A stretch of DNA of 64,000 nucleotides from Bacteroidota bacterium (GCA_026391775.1 JAPLDK010000033.1:1-64000); one strand, 5' to 3'; counted from the first letter of the stretch, positions 17,401 to 25,647 are shown. The notes: a model not told the origin generated them from the letters alone. A program made the numbers and translations.

Positions 17401-17663
17401 TCCCCGTTGCCTATAAGCTGAAGAACATAGGGAAGACACTTGGAATGCCTGTTCCGGGCACAGGTACTTTCGTATGGTGGGAAAGCCAGATCGATCCTAC
17501 CCTTGTTTTTGGTATTCCTATGGGCGGATGGCGCATGCCCGATGGCAAATTCTGTGAAAACAACCAGCTGGAACCGGATATCAGGATTGCAAACGACCCT
17601 GGCATTCTCTCATCGGGCCACGATCAGCAGATCGAGGCTGCGGTGACGGAGCTGATGAAATAA
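14409..17663 (+). CDS. Tricorn-type S41 peptidase, exported
   Basis: This is a tricorn protease homologue of about 1084 residues. A signal peptide (MKKIIAFLLFIFLASAAICQ) precedes a six- to seven-bladed WD40/PD40 propeller (repeated SPDGQTILF, SHDGKTIAFASDR and SPDGKEVAYL motifs). A second propeller is interrupted by a Lys/Glu-rich linker near residues 560-605. The C-terminal half holds the tricorn C1 domain, a PDZ domain (GLKISEVIEGGPL) and the S41 core. The nucleophile is probably Ser993 in SNYSDAHLFP, preceded by VDTRFNGGGN. The ATG at 14409 was chosen over an upstream TTG at 14367 that overlaps the kinase stop and lacks a signal sequence. Role: degradation of peptides in the periplasm. Confidence 0.85.
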   Translation: MKKIIAFLLFIFLASAAICQDNPLWMRYSAISPDGQTILFCYKGDIWSVPSAGGSAAPLTLTDSYEYSPVWSHDGKTIAFASDRNGNFDIFVMPAAGGAASRLTFISNKEVPSSFTANDKDVIFSAYRQDVSTNAQFPISLMSELYTVPVAGGKVSLLLPTPALEATPTSTGDKMIFEDIKGYENEWRKHHTSAIARDIWVYDFNSAKYKKLTSFNGEDRNPVFDANDNDFYYLSEQSGSFNIFKSSLSDPSKTTAITHFSKNPVRFLTRSKNNMLCFTYDGEIYTLQPGGEPKKVSVRINADGRSPQERITPVNDGFTEMRLAPNGKEFVYVFRGEIFVSSVDGGITKRITNTPYQERNVSFSPDGRSLVYAAEVNGSWDVYTTSIVRKEEPYFYASTVLKAEPLVATAAEEFQPEYSPDGKEVAYLENRVALNVINLASKTTRMIMPANVNYSYADGDQYYQWSPDSKWFLVQFSYPERIFTPEVGLVSADGKGEIHNLTLSGYNDYYPKWSVDGKMFIWGSDRDGTRDQGGNLSSDDVFAMFLTKAAFERFKLSKEELALVKEQEEKAEKEKKKSDEKAKSKTDKKAKTDTAAKDSAKVKVVIDWENLTERKAKLTVHTSPASDWLLSKDCEKLYYLTSFEKDNDLWMTDLRAKETKLFAKIGAKSANIQLSSDGKFILMMADGKPMKIDAESGKAEPLKTSGEMLIKPADERSYIFDHAWRQFKEKFYVVDMQGVDWDYYYKVYKKFLPYVNNNYDFAEMLSEMLGEMNASHTGCGYRSGKPNTDQTADLGLFYDYDYKGKGLKISEVIEGGPLDKAISKVKAGNVIEKLDGIVLNDTMDFYSLLNRKTGKLTLLSVYNPSTGDRWEESVKPISIGEANELLYKRWVKNRRAEVEQLSGGKIGYVHVRSMDDASMRVVFEEALGRNFEKKALIVDTRFNGGGNIHEQLSDFLSGKKYIDIIPHGQYIGSEPYDKWVKPSIVIIGESNYSDAHLFPVAYKLKNIGKTLGMPVPGTGTFVWWESQIDPTLVFGIPMGGWRMPDGKFCENNQLEPDIRIANDPGILSSGHDQQIEAAVTELMK

Positions 17664-17700
17664 ATTCATTTACAATACCTTAGCAAAATTATTTTTCACA

Positions 17701-17738
17701 TTGTATAAATATTCAACACATGTTGAATATTTATACAA
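17701..17738. promoter_or_regulatory. 38-bp perfect palindrome, candidate upstream activator site
   Basis: The left arm TTGTATAAATATTCAACA (18 nt) is followed by CA and then by its exact reverse complement. The arms contain inverted TTCAACA/TGTTGAA half-sites, which recur at 17801 and 17826. It lies 37 bp after the tricorn stop and about 150 bp upstream of a consensus sigma-54 promoter, the usual position of an NtrC-type enhancer. A transcription terminator is the alternative, but the stem is AT-rich and no T-run follows. Confidence 0.6.
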
Positions 17739-17740
17739 CA

Positions 17741-17774
17741 CTTATAATAGTACTGATATTCATTCTATTATAAG
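17741..17774. repeat. Second perfect inverted repeat, 10-bp arms
   Basis: CTTATAATAG at 17741-17750 and its exact reverse complement CTATTATAAG at 17765-17774 are separated by 14 bases. It follows the 38-bp palindrome by two bases. It could be part of the same regulatory region or a weak hairpin; no protein can be assigned. Confidence 0.5.
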
Positions 17775-17796
17775 ATTTACATGAAGTCAGTGTATG

Positions 17797-17833
17797 TTTT
17801 TTCAACACTTTGTTTCGTTTATTTTTTCAACAC
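17797..17833 (+). repeat. Direct repeat TTTTTTCAACAC, two copies
   Basis: The identical 12-mers lie at 17797-17808 and 17822-17833, 25 bases apart start to start. Each carries the TTCAACA half-site found in both arms of the palindrome at 17701-17738. They sit 50-90 bp upstream of the sigma-54 promoter and so could be further activator half-sites. Confidence 0.55.
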
Positions 17834-17883
17834 CACATTTTTAATCATTTGAATTTCTTATACTTAGAACGTATTTTTAGCTT

Positions 17884-17898
17884 TGGCATCATTATTGC
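17884..17898 (+). promoter_or_regulatory. Sigma-54 (RpoN) -24/-12 promoter
   Basis: TGGCATcattaTTGC matches the sigma-54 consensus TGGCAC-N5-TTGC with one change at its sixth base. The invariant GG (17885-17886) and GC (17897-17898) have the required ten bases between them. Transcription would start near 17910, about 27 bases before the ATG at 17937. The operon it would drive ends with a GAFTGA-type sigma-54 activator, which supports the call. Confidence 0.75.
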
Positions 17899-17936
17899 CT
17901 AATAATGTATAGACATAAATAAGAAATCTTAAAATA

Positions 17937-19628
17937 ATGAAAACCAAAATCTTCACCCTGGTTTGTTTAATACTTTTTTTCTATTGCAACAATCTCAGCA
18001 GTAAAGAAGCAAACAATAAAACCAATTCCGCATCGGGTACAACAAATGTTTACAGCAGTCCCAGGTTATATGACATTGCAAACAAATGGGCGGGAGAATA
18101 TGCCCTTTCAAATCCCGGCCAGATCGTTAAGGTTATAAAAACCGAAGAATCAGGGATTGCATCCATTATTAATAAAGGGGATAACATATGCTTTGTTACG
18201 AAAGAAGTTATAGCCTCGGATAAACAGGGACCGGTCTTCCAGGTGGTTGTCGGCAGGGAAATCATTGTTCCCGTAATCAGCCCGAAAAATCCGTTTCTTA
18301 AAGAAATATACGAGAAAGGTATTTCCCGTACAGCCCTGGCCACGAGCCTTGGAACTCCGGGAAAAATGAAATGGGGGACTCTGCTGAACAATAGCCAGAA
18401 AACCCCTGTAAGATATATTATCCTCGATGATGATTTTATAAAAGCAGGAGTTTCCGGTTTTTTCCATTCTGACCAGGTCTGTATGGAGAGAATAAAAAGT
18501 GAAAACCGGCAAGCTCTGATCTCAGCGGTGCAGAACGACCCTTATGCTATCGGTTTTTGCCGGATGACCGATATTCTCAACTCAAACACATCAACCTTTG
18601 CCGGGAACCTCCTGCTGATGCCAATCGACAAGAATGGCAATGGAAAGATGGATTATATGGAGAAGATCTATGATAATTTCCAGGATTTCTCAAGGGGGGT
18701 CTGGATCGGGAAATACCCGAAAGCCCTGACCAATACTGTTTATTGCATTTCCAAAACTCAACCGTCCGGCAAACCGGAGATCGCTTTCCTCAACTGGATT
18801 CTTACATCCGGCCAGGCCTTAATGCCGGCAAACGGGTATTCCGATCTGGTAAGCAACGAAAGACAATCACAGCTCTATAAGCTCAACGAACCTCAATATA
18901 TTGCCGAAGCTCCTGAAGAAACCAATTCCCTGTGGAAAATTACAATCACAATTCTGGCATTTGTGCTCCTTATCAGTTTCATGCTCGATATTGTGATTAA
19001 CAGGTTCAGGACCGGCAATTCAAAGGCAACAGGAATATTGCAGGAAAGGACAGAAGGATTTGGCCAAAGAAATGTGATCGTTCCAAAAGGACTTTATTTT
19101 GACAAGTCCCATACCTGGGCATTCATGGAACAGGACGGGATGGTCAAAATCGGTATCGATGATTTTCTGCAGCATGTCACCGGCCCTATCACCAGCATCG
19201 GGATGAAAAGCCCCGGGGTAAGGATCAACAAAGGTGACCAGCTTTGCATCCTTATTCAAAAAGGGAAACATTTGATTGTTCATTCCCCCGTCTCAGGGAT
19301 TATCAGGGAATTTAACCCCGTCTTATCTTCCAATTCATCCGTGATCAACAACTCACCATACTCCGGGGGATGGGTTTACAGGCTGGAGCCCAGCAACTGG
19401 TCGAGGGAAATTGAATTTTTATCAATGGCCGATAAATATAAAGCCTGGTTAAGCAGTGAATTTACACGACTCAGGGATTTTCTGGCCTCTTCATTCCAGG
19501 CAGATGCTCCCGGGTACGCCCGGCTCACTCTCCAGGATGGCGGTATTCTGAAAGACAATATCCTGGCAGATCTCGGCCCAGAAATATGGGAAGATTTCCA
19601 AACAAAATTCATCGATACGGTCCGATAA
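17937..19628 (+). CDS. PstS-like periplasmic binding domain fused via a TM helix to a GcvH-like domain
   Basis: This is a 563-residue protein. After a signal segment, residues about 35-315 resemble PstS-type substrate-binding proteins (SGTTNVYSSPRL, KTEESGIASIINKG, NDPYAIGFCRM). They include an EF-hand-like loop DKNGNGKMDYME at 231-242, a feature also seen in other PstS-like proteins. One membrane helix lies at about 332-354. Residues about 380-510 align along the length of glycine-cleavage H proteins (FDKSHTWAFMEQDG, VHSPVSGII, NSPYSGGWVYRLEPSN). The lysine that carries lipoate in GcvH aligns with Gly here, with Lys on both sides, so lipoylation is doubtful. It is the first gene of a signalling operon and probably the ligand-sensing component; the ligand is unknown. 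Confidence 0.7.
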   Translation: MKTKIFTLVCLILFFYCNNLSSKEANNKTNSASGTTNVYSSPRLYDIANKWAGEYALSNPGQIVKVIKTEESGIASIINKGDNICFVTKEVIASDKQGPVFQVVVGREIIVPVISPKNPFLKEIYEKGISRTALATSLGTPGKMKWGTLLNNSQKTPVRYIILDDDFIKAGVSGFFHSDQVCMERIKSENRQALISAVQNDPYAIGFCRMTDILNSNTSTFAGNLLLMPIDKNGNGKMDYMEKIYDNFQDFSRGVWIGKYPKALTNTVYCISKTQPSGKPEIAFLNWILTSGQALMPANGYSDLVSNERQSQLYKLNEPQYIAEAPEETNSLWKITITILAFVLLISFMLDIVINRFRTGNSKATGILQERTEGFGQRNVIVPKGLYFDKSHTWAFMEQDGMVKIGIDDFLQHVTGPITSIGMKSPGVRINKGDQLCILIQKGKHLIVHSPVSGIIREFNPVLSSNSSVINNSPYSGGWVYRLEPSNWSREIEFLSMADKYKAWLSSEFTRLRDFLASSFQADAPGYARLTLQDGGILKDNILADLGPEIWEDFQTKFIDTVR

Positions 19629-19703
19629 ACTTTCCGTTTCGTGTTTGTAAAAAAACTGGTGTCAGATCGCCGGTTTTTTTTATATTGCAGAGAAAATCAA
19701 CAT

Positions 19704-21356
19704 ATGGATAAGAATAGTACGATAAAGTCAATTTTCAGAAAGTACGTACAATTCCGTTCATCTATATACAGCCGGGTTGTTTTTGTCATCTTTGTTTCTT
19801 CCGTTTTACTTTTTGTTTCATTCAGCATCATTTTCCGTTCGGTAAACGAACAATACCTGAATACCGTGATCCGCCAGAATGGCAATAACATCGGTTCCAT
19901 TGTCGGCGGGTCACTTTATCATTCCATGCTCGAGAATGACAAAAGCACCCTGCAGAACACCTTGGATATAATAAATACCATGCCGGGCATCGATGAGGTC
20001 AATATGTACGACAGCAAGGACAACCTGGTGTATACATCCATTCCTTCCGATACAAACAATTATCACAGCAACCCCAATTGCATCAGCTGCCACAACAATC
20101 TTAAAACCATGTTTCCCGGGAAAGGGAAACATTACAAGATCATCGATGCCGACAACTATTGCAGGATGACCTACAAGGATAATAAAAGCCGGCACCTGCT
20201 GATCAAATTGCCGATTCTTAACGAGAAATCCTGTTACGAGAGTTCCTGTCACGCACACCCGGCCAGGGACGAGGTACTTGGTTCCCTTATCATAAAAATC
20301 CCCCTTGCCGACCTTGACGCAGCCATACAGAAATCATCGACCGAATTTTTCCTGCTGGCCATCCTTACTACCTTGATCCTGGTTGGGGTTCTGATAATAT
20401 TTACCCGGCAAAGAATTAAAAAACCCTTAAATGCTTTGGTAAAAGCCAGCACCGCCGTTGCTCAAGGCGATACCAGCACACGGCTCGAGATCAAGCCCAA
20501 CCAGCTCGAAGACATGAAGATGGTTTCCCAGGCTTTCAACGAAATGCTTGATAACCTGCAGGCCGCCACAAACGAACTGGAAAACTGGTCCCAGCAGCTG
20601 GAATATAAAGTAAGGAAGAAATCGGAAGAATTAAGCGCCGCCCAGAATGAGATGATCCATATCGAACGGCTTGCTTCCTTGGGGAAATTGTCATCCTCGG
20701 TGGCTCATGAAATCAACAACCCCTTATCGGGGATCCTCATCTATGCAAAGCTTATTTATAAACAACTCAGCAACCCCGAATTATATGCAAGCAAGCGGGA
20801 GTCCATGCTGAAACATTTAAAACTGATCGAGAACGAAGCGAAGCGCTGCGGTGATATTGTAAAAGGCCTTCTTGAGTTTTCGAAAAAAGACCAGGAGGAT
20901 TTCGAACCCAGGCATTTACATGAGATCCTGCTGGAAACCTATGAACTGATGACCCATCCCATTAAAATTGCAAATATTCATTTTTATACCGATTTCCTTG
21001 CAACCTCCGACCTGATCTATTGCAGCCCAAACCAGATCAAGCAGGCCTGTATAGCCATACTGGTAAATTCAAGCGAGGCAGTGCATGAGAACGGGGAAAT
21101 AATCATCCGGACACTTAATCCAAATGAAGAAACCCTGAGATTCGAGATCATTGACAATGGCATCGGGATCTCTGCGGAAGACATCCCCCATATTTTCGAA
21201 CCTTTCTTCTCGACCAAGCAAAAAGCCAGCGGGATCGGCCTCGGGCTGGCGATTGTCCACGGAATCGTACAAAGCCATAACGGCAAAATACAGGTGAAAT
21301 CCGAGCCGGGAAACGGAACTGCCTTTTCAATAACATTACCCCTGATCAGAAATTAA
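19704..21356 (+). CDS. Membrane histidine kinase with c-type haem motifs in the sensor region
   Basis: This protein has about 550 residues when started at the ATG 19704 (MDKNSTIKS). A longer GTG start at 19641 overlaps the downstream flank of the previous gene and is less likely. TM1 is at about 22-45. The periplasmic domain carries CISCH (Cys126, Cys129, His130) and a CX4CH motif, CYESSCH (Cys177, Cys182, His183), both known haem-c attachment forms. TM2 (FFLLAILTTLILVGVLIIF) and a HAMP domain follow. The HisKA box is NtrB-like (SSSVAHEINNPLSGI, His335), and the ATPase boxes are DNGIGISAEDI and GIGLGLAIVHGI. It probably senses redox state or a haem ligand (O2, NO, CO) and phosphorylates the adjacent regulator, 12 bp downstream. 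Confidence 0.85.
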   Translation: MDKNSTIKSIFRKYVQFRSSIYSRVVFVIFVSSVLLFVSFSIIFRSVNEQYLNTVIRQNGNNIGSIVGGSLYHSMLENDKSTLQNTLDIINTMPGIDEVNMYDSKDNLVYTSIPSDTNNYHSNPNCISCHNNLKTMFPGKGKHYKIIDADNYCRMTYKDNKSRHLLIKLPILNEKSCYESSCHAHPARDEVLGSLIIKIPLADLDAAIQKSSTEFFLLAILTTLILVGVLIIFTRQRIKKPLNALVKASTAVAQGDTSTRLEIKPNQLEDMKMVSQAFNEMLDNLQAATNELENWSQQLEYKVRKKSEELSAAQNEMIHIERLASLGKLSSSVAHEINNPLSGILIYAKLIYKQLSNPELYASKRESMLKHLKLIENEAKRCGDIVKGLLEFSKKDQEDFEPRHLHEILLETYELMTHPIKIANIHFYTDFLATSDLIYCSPNQIKQACIAILVNSSEAVHENGEIIIRTLNPNEETLRFEIIDNGIGISAEDIPHIFEPFFSTKQKASGIGLGLAIVHGIVQSHNGKIQVKSEPGNGTAFSITLPLIRN

Positions 21357-21368
21357 GATAAAGAAATA

Positions 21369-22706
21369 ATGGCCAGAAAAATTTCAATTTTAGTCGTTGA
21401 TGATGAAGAATCGGTAAGAGATTCATTAAGCAACTGGTTTATTGAAGACGGCTACCGGGTGGAGTGTGCCGAAAATGCGAGGAAAGCTCTGCTTCTCATC
21501 GAATCCTCCTATTTTGACATCATCCTTGCAGATATCAAGATGCCCGGCATGGACGGGCTGGAGATGCTGAGGCGGATCAAATCACTGAGAAACGATGCCA
21601 TCGTGATCGTGATGACAGCCTTCGCTTCGGTCAATACGGCAGTCATGGCCCTGAAGGACGGGGCTTTTGATTATGTTACAAAACCATTTGATCCCGATGA
21701 CCTTTCCCATCTGATACGGAATGCTTCAAAACAGATCCTCCTGGCCCAGGAGAACGAAACCCTTAGAAACAAAGTTGTTTCCCTGGAAAGTGTCGAAGAC
21801 CTGATCGGGAACAGCGAGGCCATGAAAAAGGTTCTCAAGCAGGTAGAGAGTGTTGCACAGTCAAATTCTTCCGTCATTATCACAGGTGAAAGTGGTACCG
21901 GGAAAGAATTGATAGCCAGGGCGATTCATGCGAATTCCTCCCGGAAATACTATCCCCTGGTGAGCGTGCATTGCGGCGCCCTTACCGAAAGCCTGCTCGA
22001 AAGCGAGTTGTTCGGCCATGAGAAAGGAGCATTCACCGGTGCGATGTATAACCGGAAAGGCAGGTTTGAGATGGCCGACAGCGGTACCATCTTCCTGGAT
22101 GAGATTGCCACCATTTCCCCCAAGATGCAGATCGAACTCCTGAGGGTCCTCGAAACAAAATCCTTCGTGAGGGTTGGCGGGAACAAAGAAACTTCTTCAG
22201 ACTTCCGGGTCATTTGCGCAACCAACCGGGACCTGAAGAGCATGGTCGAACAGGGTTCCTTCAGGGAGGATCTCTATTACCGCCTGAATGTTGTGAACAT
22301 TAACGTGCCTCCCCTGCGCGAAAGGGTTGAGGACATCCCCCTTCTGGTCGATTACTTCATAAAAAAATACTGCACTACGATGAACAAGCCGCCCATCAAT
22401 ATAGATGACGCGGCAATGCAAAGGATGGAGGAATATCCCTTTCCCGGGAATATACGTGAGCTTGAAAACATGATCGAAAGGGCTATCGTAATCGGAAACG
22501 GGAAGAAAATCACCTTAAAGGACCTGCCCCTGGGTAAGGATATGATCGATAATTCAATAGAAAGCCTGGATGATTTCGAAAAAACCTTCATCCTCCAAAT
22601 CCTTAATAAATACAGCTGGAATATCACACGCACGGCCAAGGCATTGAAAGTCGACAGGGTGACGCTTTACAACAAGATCAAAAAATATGATCTGAAGCCT
22701 GATTAA
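21369..22706 (+). CDS. NtrC-family sigma-54-dependent response regulator
   Basis: This is a 445-residue regulator with the standard three domains. The receiver (1-120) has phospho-acceptor Asp55 in ILADIKMPGMDG. The AAA+ domain (about 143-380) has Walker A GESGTGKE, the sigma-54 contact loop GAFTGA at 220-225 and Walker B GTIFLDEI. The Fis-type helix-turn-helix is at the C-terminus (WNITRTAKALKVDRVTLYNKI). It lies 12 bp after the haem-motif kinase, its evident partner. Because a -24/-12 promoter lies in front of the operon, it may activate its own operon as well as targets elsewhere. Confidence 0.93.
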   Translation: MARKISILVVDDEESVRDSLSNWFIEDGYRVECAENARKALLLIESSYFDIILADIKMPGMDGLEMLRRIKSLRNDAIVIVMTAFASVNTAVMALKDGAFDYVTKPFDPDDLSHLIRNASKQILLAQENETLRNKVVSLESVEDLIGNSEAMKKVLKQVESVAQSNSSVIITGESGTGKELIARAIHANSSRKYYPLVSVHCGALTESLLESELFGHEKGAFTGAMYNRKGRFEMADSGTIFLDEIATISPKMQIELLRVLETKSFVRVGGNKETSSDFRVICATNRDLKSMVEQGSFREDLYYRLNVVNINVPPLRERVEDIPLLVDYFIKKYCTTMNKPPINIDDAAMQRMEEYPFPGNIRELENMIERAIVIGNGKKITLKDLPLGKDMIDNSIESLDDFEKTFILQILNKYSWNITRTAKALKVDRVTLYNKIKKYDLKPD

Positions 22707-22774
22707 TGAGAAGTCCGTTTTGGTCAATACCCTGATTACCCTTAACTGAAGTATTTTTAATTCATGTTTTCCGG

Positions 22775-23329
22775 ATGGCTCAACAAAATATCACATTGAT
22801 CTCTTACGGGTATTTCGGGAAACAATTTCTTGAGAAGATCGCAGAGGCAGTAAAACAGGAATATAAATTTCCTGTGAATTTCAAAGAATCCCATTTGGAC
22901 CTAAGTGAATTTTTCGACCCGGGAAGAAGGCAGTATAACGGGAATAAATTATTGCATGCGGTTGAGGCCATATCCAGGCCGGAGGCATTGAAAACCGTGG
23001 GATTATTCAGCGTTGATCTTTTTATCCCTATCCTGACTTATATTTTCGGGCAGGCTCTTTTGAACGGACGTACCGGAATTGTCTCACTCTACCGCTTAAG
23101 TAATGAACGTTACGGGATAGAAGCCGATGACAAACTGCTCCTGGAAAGGTTTACCAAGGAAGTTATTCACGAATTGGGCCATACCTTCGGATTGATCCAT
23201 TGTATGGCTCCAAGCTGCGTTATGAGGTCCAGTACTTATGTTGAAGACATCGATCAGAAAAACCAGAATCTCTGCCACCATTGCCGGGAACAACTATCCA
23301 CGGTAATACCTGATCAGATTATTGGTTGA
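22775..23329 (+). CDS. Archaemetzincin-family zinc metallopeptidase
   Basis: This is a 184-residue protein with the archaemetzincin signature. The zinc motif [11 protein letters not shown] (His132, His136, His142) is immediately followed by Cys143. The remaining structural cysteines are Cys148 (MAPSCVM) and the CHHC pair (Cys167, Cys170), matching HExxHxxGxxHCx4CxM...CxxC. Family members are small cytoplasmic aminopeptidase-like metalloproteases of unclear function. It lies 68 bp after the NtrC-type regulator and may be transcribed with it. Its last 36 bp overlap the 3' end of the convergent pgl/pgi gene. Confidence 0.88.
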   Translation: MAQQNITLISYGYFGKQFLEKIAEAVKQEYKFPVNFKESHLDLSEFFDPGRRQYNGNKLLHAVEAISRPEALKTVGLFSVDLFIPILTYIFGQALLNGRTGIVSLYRLSNERYGIEADDKLLLERFTKEVIHELGHTFGLIHCMAPSCVMRSSTYVEDIDQKNQNLCHHCREQLSTVIPDQIIG

Positions 23330-25645
23330 ACTGTCATGATCGGGCTGCTTCCGCCTGTTCTGCAATTCGGGGATGATCTTCATGGCCAGGATTTTTCCCA
23401 GTTCCACTCCCATTTGGTCGAAGGGATTGATCCCCCATATTACGCCCTGGGTATAAACGGCATGTTCATACATCGCAACCAGCTTGCCCAGTATCCCGGG
23501 CGTGAGCTTATCCATGAAGAATGTTGAAGACGGCCGGTTTCCTTCGAAAACCTTATGGGGCACAAGATGATCGGGAACACCTTCTTTTTTTACTTCGTCT
23601 GCGGATTTTCCGAATGCGAGGGCCTCACCCTGCGCGATCATATTTGCCATCAGGTAGTCCTGATGAAGCGGAAGCGGGTTTAATGAAGTTCTGAATCCCA
23701 GGAAATCACAGGGAATAATGGAAGTTCCCTGGTGGATCAGCTGATAAAACGAATGTTGTCCGTTAGTTCCCGGTTCCCCCCAGTAAACCGCTCCGGTCTG
23801 GTAATTGGTTTTCGTCCCGTCCAGGGTGACATGTTTCCCGTTGCTTTCCATCGTCAGCTGCTGCAGATAGGCCGGGAAGCGGCTTAGATAGTTATCATAG
23901 GGTAAAACAGCCTGGGTCATTGCCCCGAAGAAATCAACATACCACACACCAAGCAGTCCCATGATCACCGGGATGTTCTTGTCAAACGGCACAGTCCGGA
24001 AGTGTTCGTCCATCTGGTGAAAGCCATCCAGCATCAGATAAAAATTATCAGGACCAATGGCAATCATGGTTGATAAGCCGATAGCGGAATCCAAGGAATA
24101 CCTTCCGCCCACCCAGTCCCAGAAACCAAACATGTTACGGGTGTCAATCCCGAATGCGCTTACTTCTTTTTCGTTGGTAGAGACAGCCACAAAGTGGCGT
24201 GCAACAGCCTGTTCATTAACAAGTTTATCCAACAGCCATTTTCTTGCTGTACGGGCATTGGTCATTGTTTCCAGGGTAGTAAAGGTCTTTGAGGAGACAA
24301 TGAACAGGGTTTCTTCAGGCAGCAAATCCCTGACGGCCTCTGCGAAATCATTTCCATCGATGTTGGATACAAAACGGAAAGTAATATCCCTCTGAGCATA
24401 AAACTTCAATGCCTCGTAAGCCATCACCGGCCCAAGATCCGATCCTCCGATGCCAATATTCACTATATTCCTGATGATTTTACCGTTATGACCTTTCCAT
24501 TCACCATACCGTATGGCAGTTGCAAATTCAGCCATCTTTTCAAGGACTTCATGCACATCAGGAACCACATTATGGCCATCAACCATGATAATCGCTCCCT
24601 TTGGCGCCCTTAAGGCAGTATGCAGCACCGCTCTGTTTTCGGTGATATTGATTTTTTTTCCTGAAAACATGGCTTCGATTTTCTCGCTTAAACCTCTTTC
24701 CCCGGCCAGCTGTAAAAGCAGGTTCAGGGTTTTGGCTGTAATGCGGTGTTTTGAAAAGTCAAAATATATCCCCAGCTCCTCTAAACTAAACCGTTCTGCA
24801 CGGTTTGAATCCTCGCTGAACATGGATCTCAGGGATATGTTTTTTATCTCCTGAAAGTGCTTCTCCAGTAACTTCCAGGCGGGTGATTCAGTTAATTGGT
24901 TTTTCATTTTTAGTATACATTTTAATTTGAATGCCGATTTCTGATCAAGCAGCCAGACCAGTTCCCCGTTTTCGGGCCTTACAAGGGCTGCAGGCAGATG
25001 ATCCCAACCACTTAGCTGGTTTATAATCCGGGCAACCTTTGAGGCCTTGGCTTCTCCGCTTGCAAGAATTACAACTGTTTTTGCATTGTTGATGATTTTC
25101 CCGCATGCAGTGATCCGTTTCTGCTTCGTTTCCGGATGTTCCGTGACTTCAAAAAATTTATCACTGTGGAAGAGATCGATGTTAGCTGGAAAAATGGAAG
25201 CAGTATGACCGTCTTCGCCAAGCCCAAGCATCAGGAGATCAGCCCGGGGAATCCCATTATATTGATTCACATGCCTGGCGAATAGTTCAGAGTACTTTAC
25301 GGCTTCTGCGGCAGGGTCTTGTTCTCCATGGATCCTGAATATATTGGCTGAAGGGATAGGAACATGCTCCAGCAGGTTCTCGCTGGCCATCCTGAAGTTG
25401 CTGTCCTCCGATTCAGGCCCGACACAACGTTCATCTCCCCAGAAAACCTTAACTTTATTCCAGTCAATACTGTCTCTGCAGCATAAAACAATTTCCCTGA
25501 AAATTTTTTTTGGCGTGGTTCCTCCTGATAATACCCATGAGAATTTTTGGTCACGGGGTGTTTCCCTGACGCAAAGTTCAAGAATTGAAGCAAAATATTG
25601 CGCTAATTCATCAAGAGTTTCAACTATTTTTATTGTAGTCCCCAT
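23294..25645 (-). CDS. pgl/pgi: Bifunctional 6-phosphogluconolactonase / glucose-6-phosphate isomerase fusion
   Basis: This is a 783-residue single frame. Residues 1-242 are a 6-phosphogluconolactonase ([37 protein letters not shown]). From Met247 the frame continues as a complete glucose-6-phosphate isomerase of 537 residues. Its landmarks are [48 protein letters not shown] and the catalytic-Lys/His region [16 protein letters not shown]. The two domains meet with almost no linker, as if a stop codon had been lost. An internal ATG at 24907 could still give free isomerase. It is the last gene of the gnd-zwf-pgl/pgi operon, 2 bp after zwf. The fused enzymes flank glucose 6-phosphate oxidation, acting before and after Zwf. 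Confidence 0.88.
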   Translation of the reverse strand: MGTTIKIVETLDELAQYFASILELCVRETPRDQKFSWVLSGGTTPKKIFREIVLCCRDSIDWNKVKVFWGDERCVGPESEDSNFRMASENLLEHVPIPSANIFRIHGEQDPAAEAVKYSELFARHVNQYNGIPRADLLMLGLGEDGHTASIFPANIDLFHSDKFFEVTEHPETKQKRITACGKIINNAKTVVILASGEAKASKVARIINQLSGWDHLPAALVRPENGELVWLLDQKSAFKLKCILKMKNQLTESPAWKLLEKHFQEIKNISLRSMFSEDSNRAERFSLEELGIYFDFSKHRITAKTLNLLLQLAGERGLSEKIEAMFSGKKINITENRAVLHTALRAPKGAIIMVDGHNVVPDVHEVLEKMAEFATAIRYGEWKGHNGKIIRNIVNIGIGGSDLGPVMAYEALKFYAQRDITFRFVSNIDGNDFAEAVRDLLPEETLFIVSSKTFTTLETMTNARTARKWLLDKLVNEQAVARHFVAVSTNEKEVSAFGIDTRNMFGFWDWVGGRYSLDSAIGLSTMIAIGPDNFYLMLDGFHQMDEHFRTVPFDKNIPVIMGLLGVWYVDFFGAMTQAVLPYDNYLSRFPAYLQQLTMESNGKHVTLDGTKTNYQTGAVYWGEPGTNGQHSFYQLIHQGTSIIPCDFLGFRTSLNPLPLHQDYLMANMIAQGEALAFGKSADEVKKEGVPDHLVPHKVFEGNRPSSTFFMDKLTPGILGKLVAMYEHAVYTQGVIWGINPFDQMGVELGKILAMKIIPELQNRRKQPDHDSSTNNLIRYYRG

Positions 25646-25647
25646 TC

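Noticed and set aside
17701..17738. Palindrome as the transcription terminator of the tricorn gene
   Set aside because: The stem is almost all A-T and there is no following T-run. The repeated TTCAACA half-sites and the nearby sigma-54 promoter favour an activator site, though a weak terminator role is not excluded.
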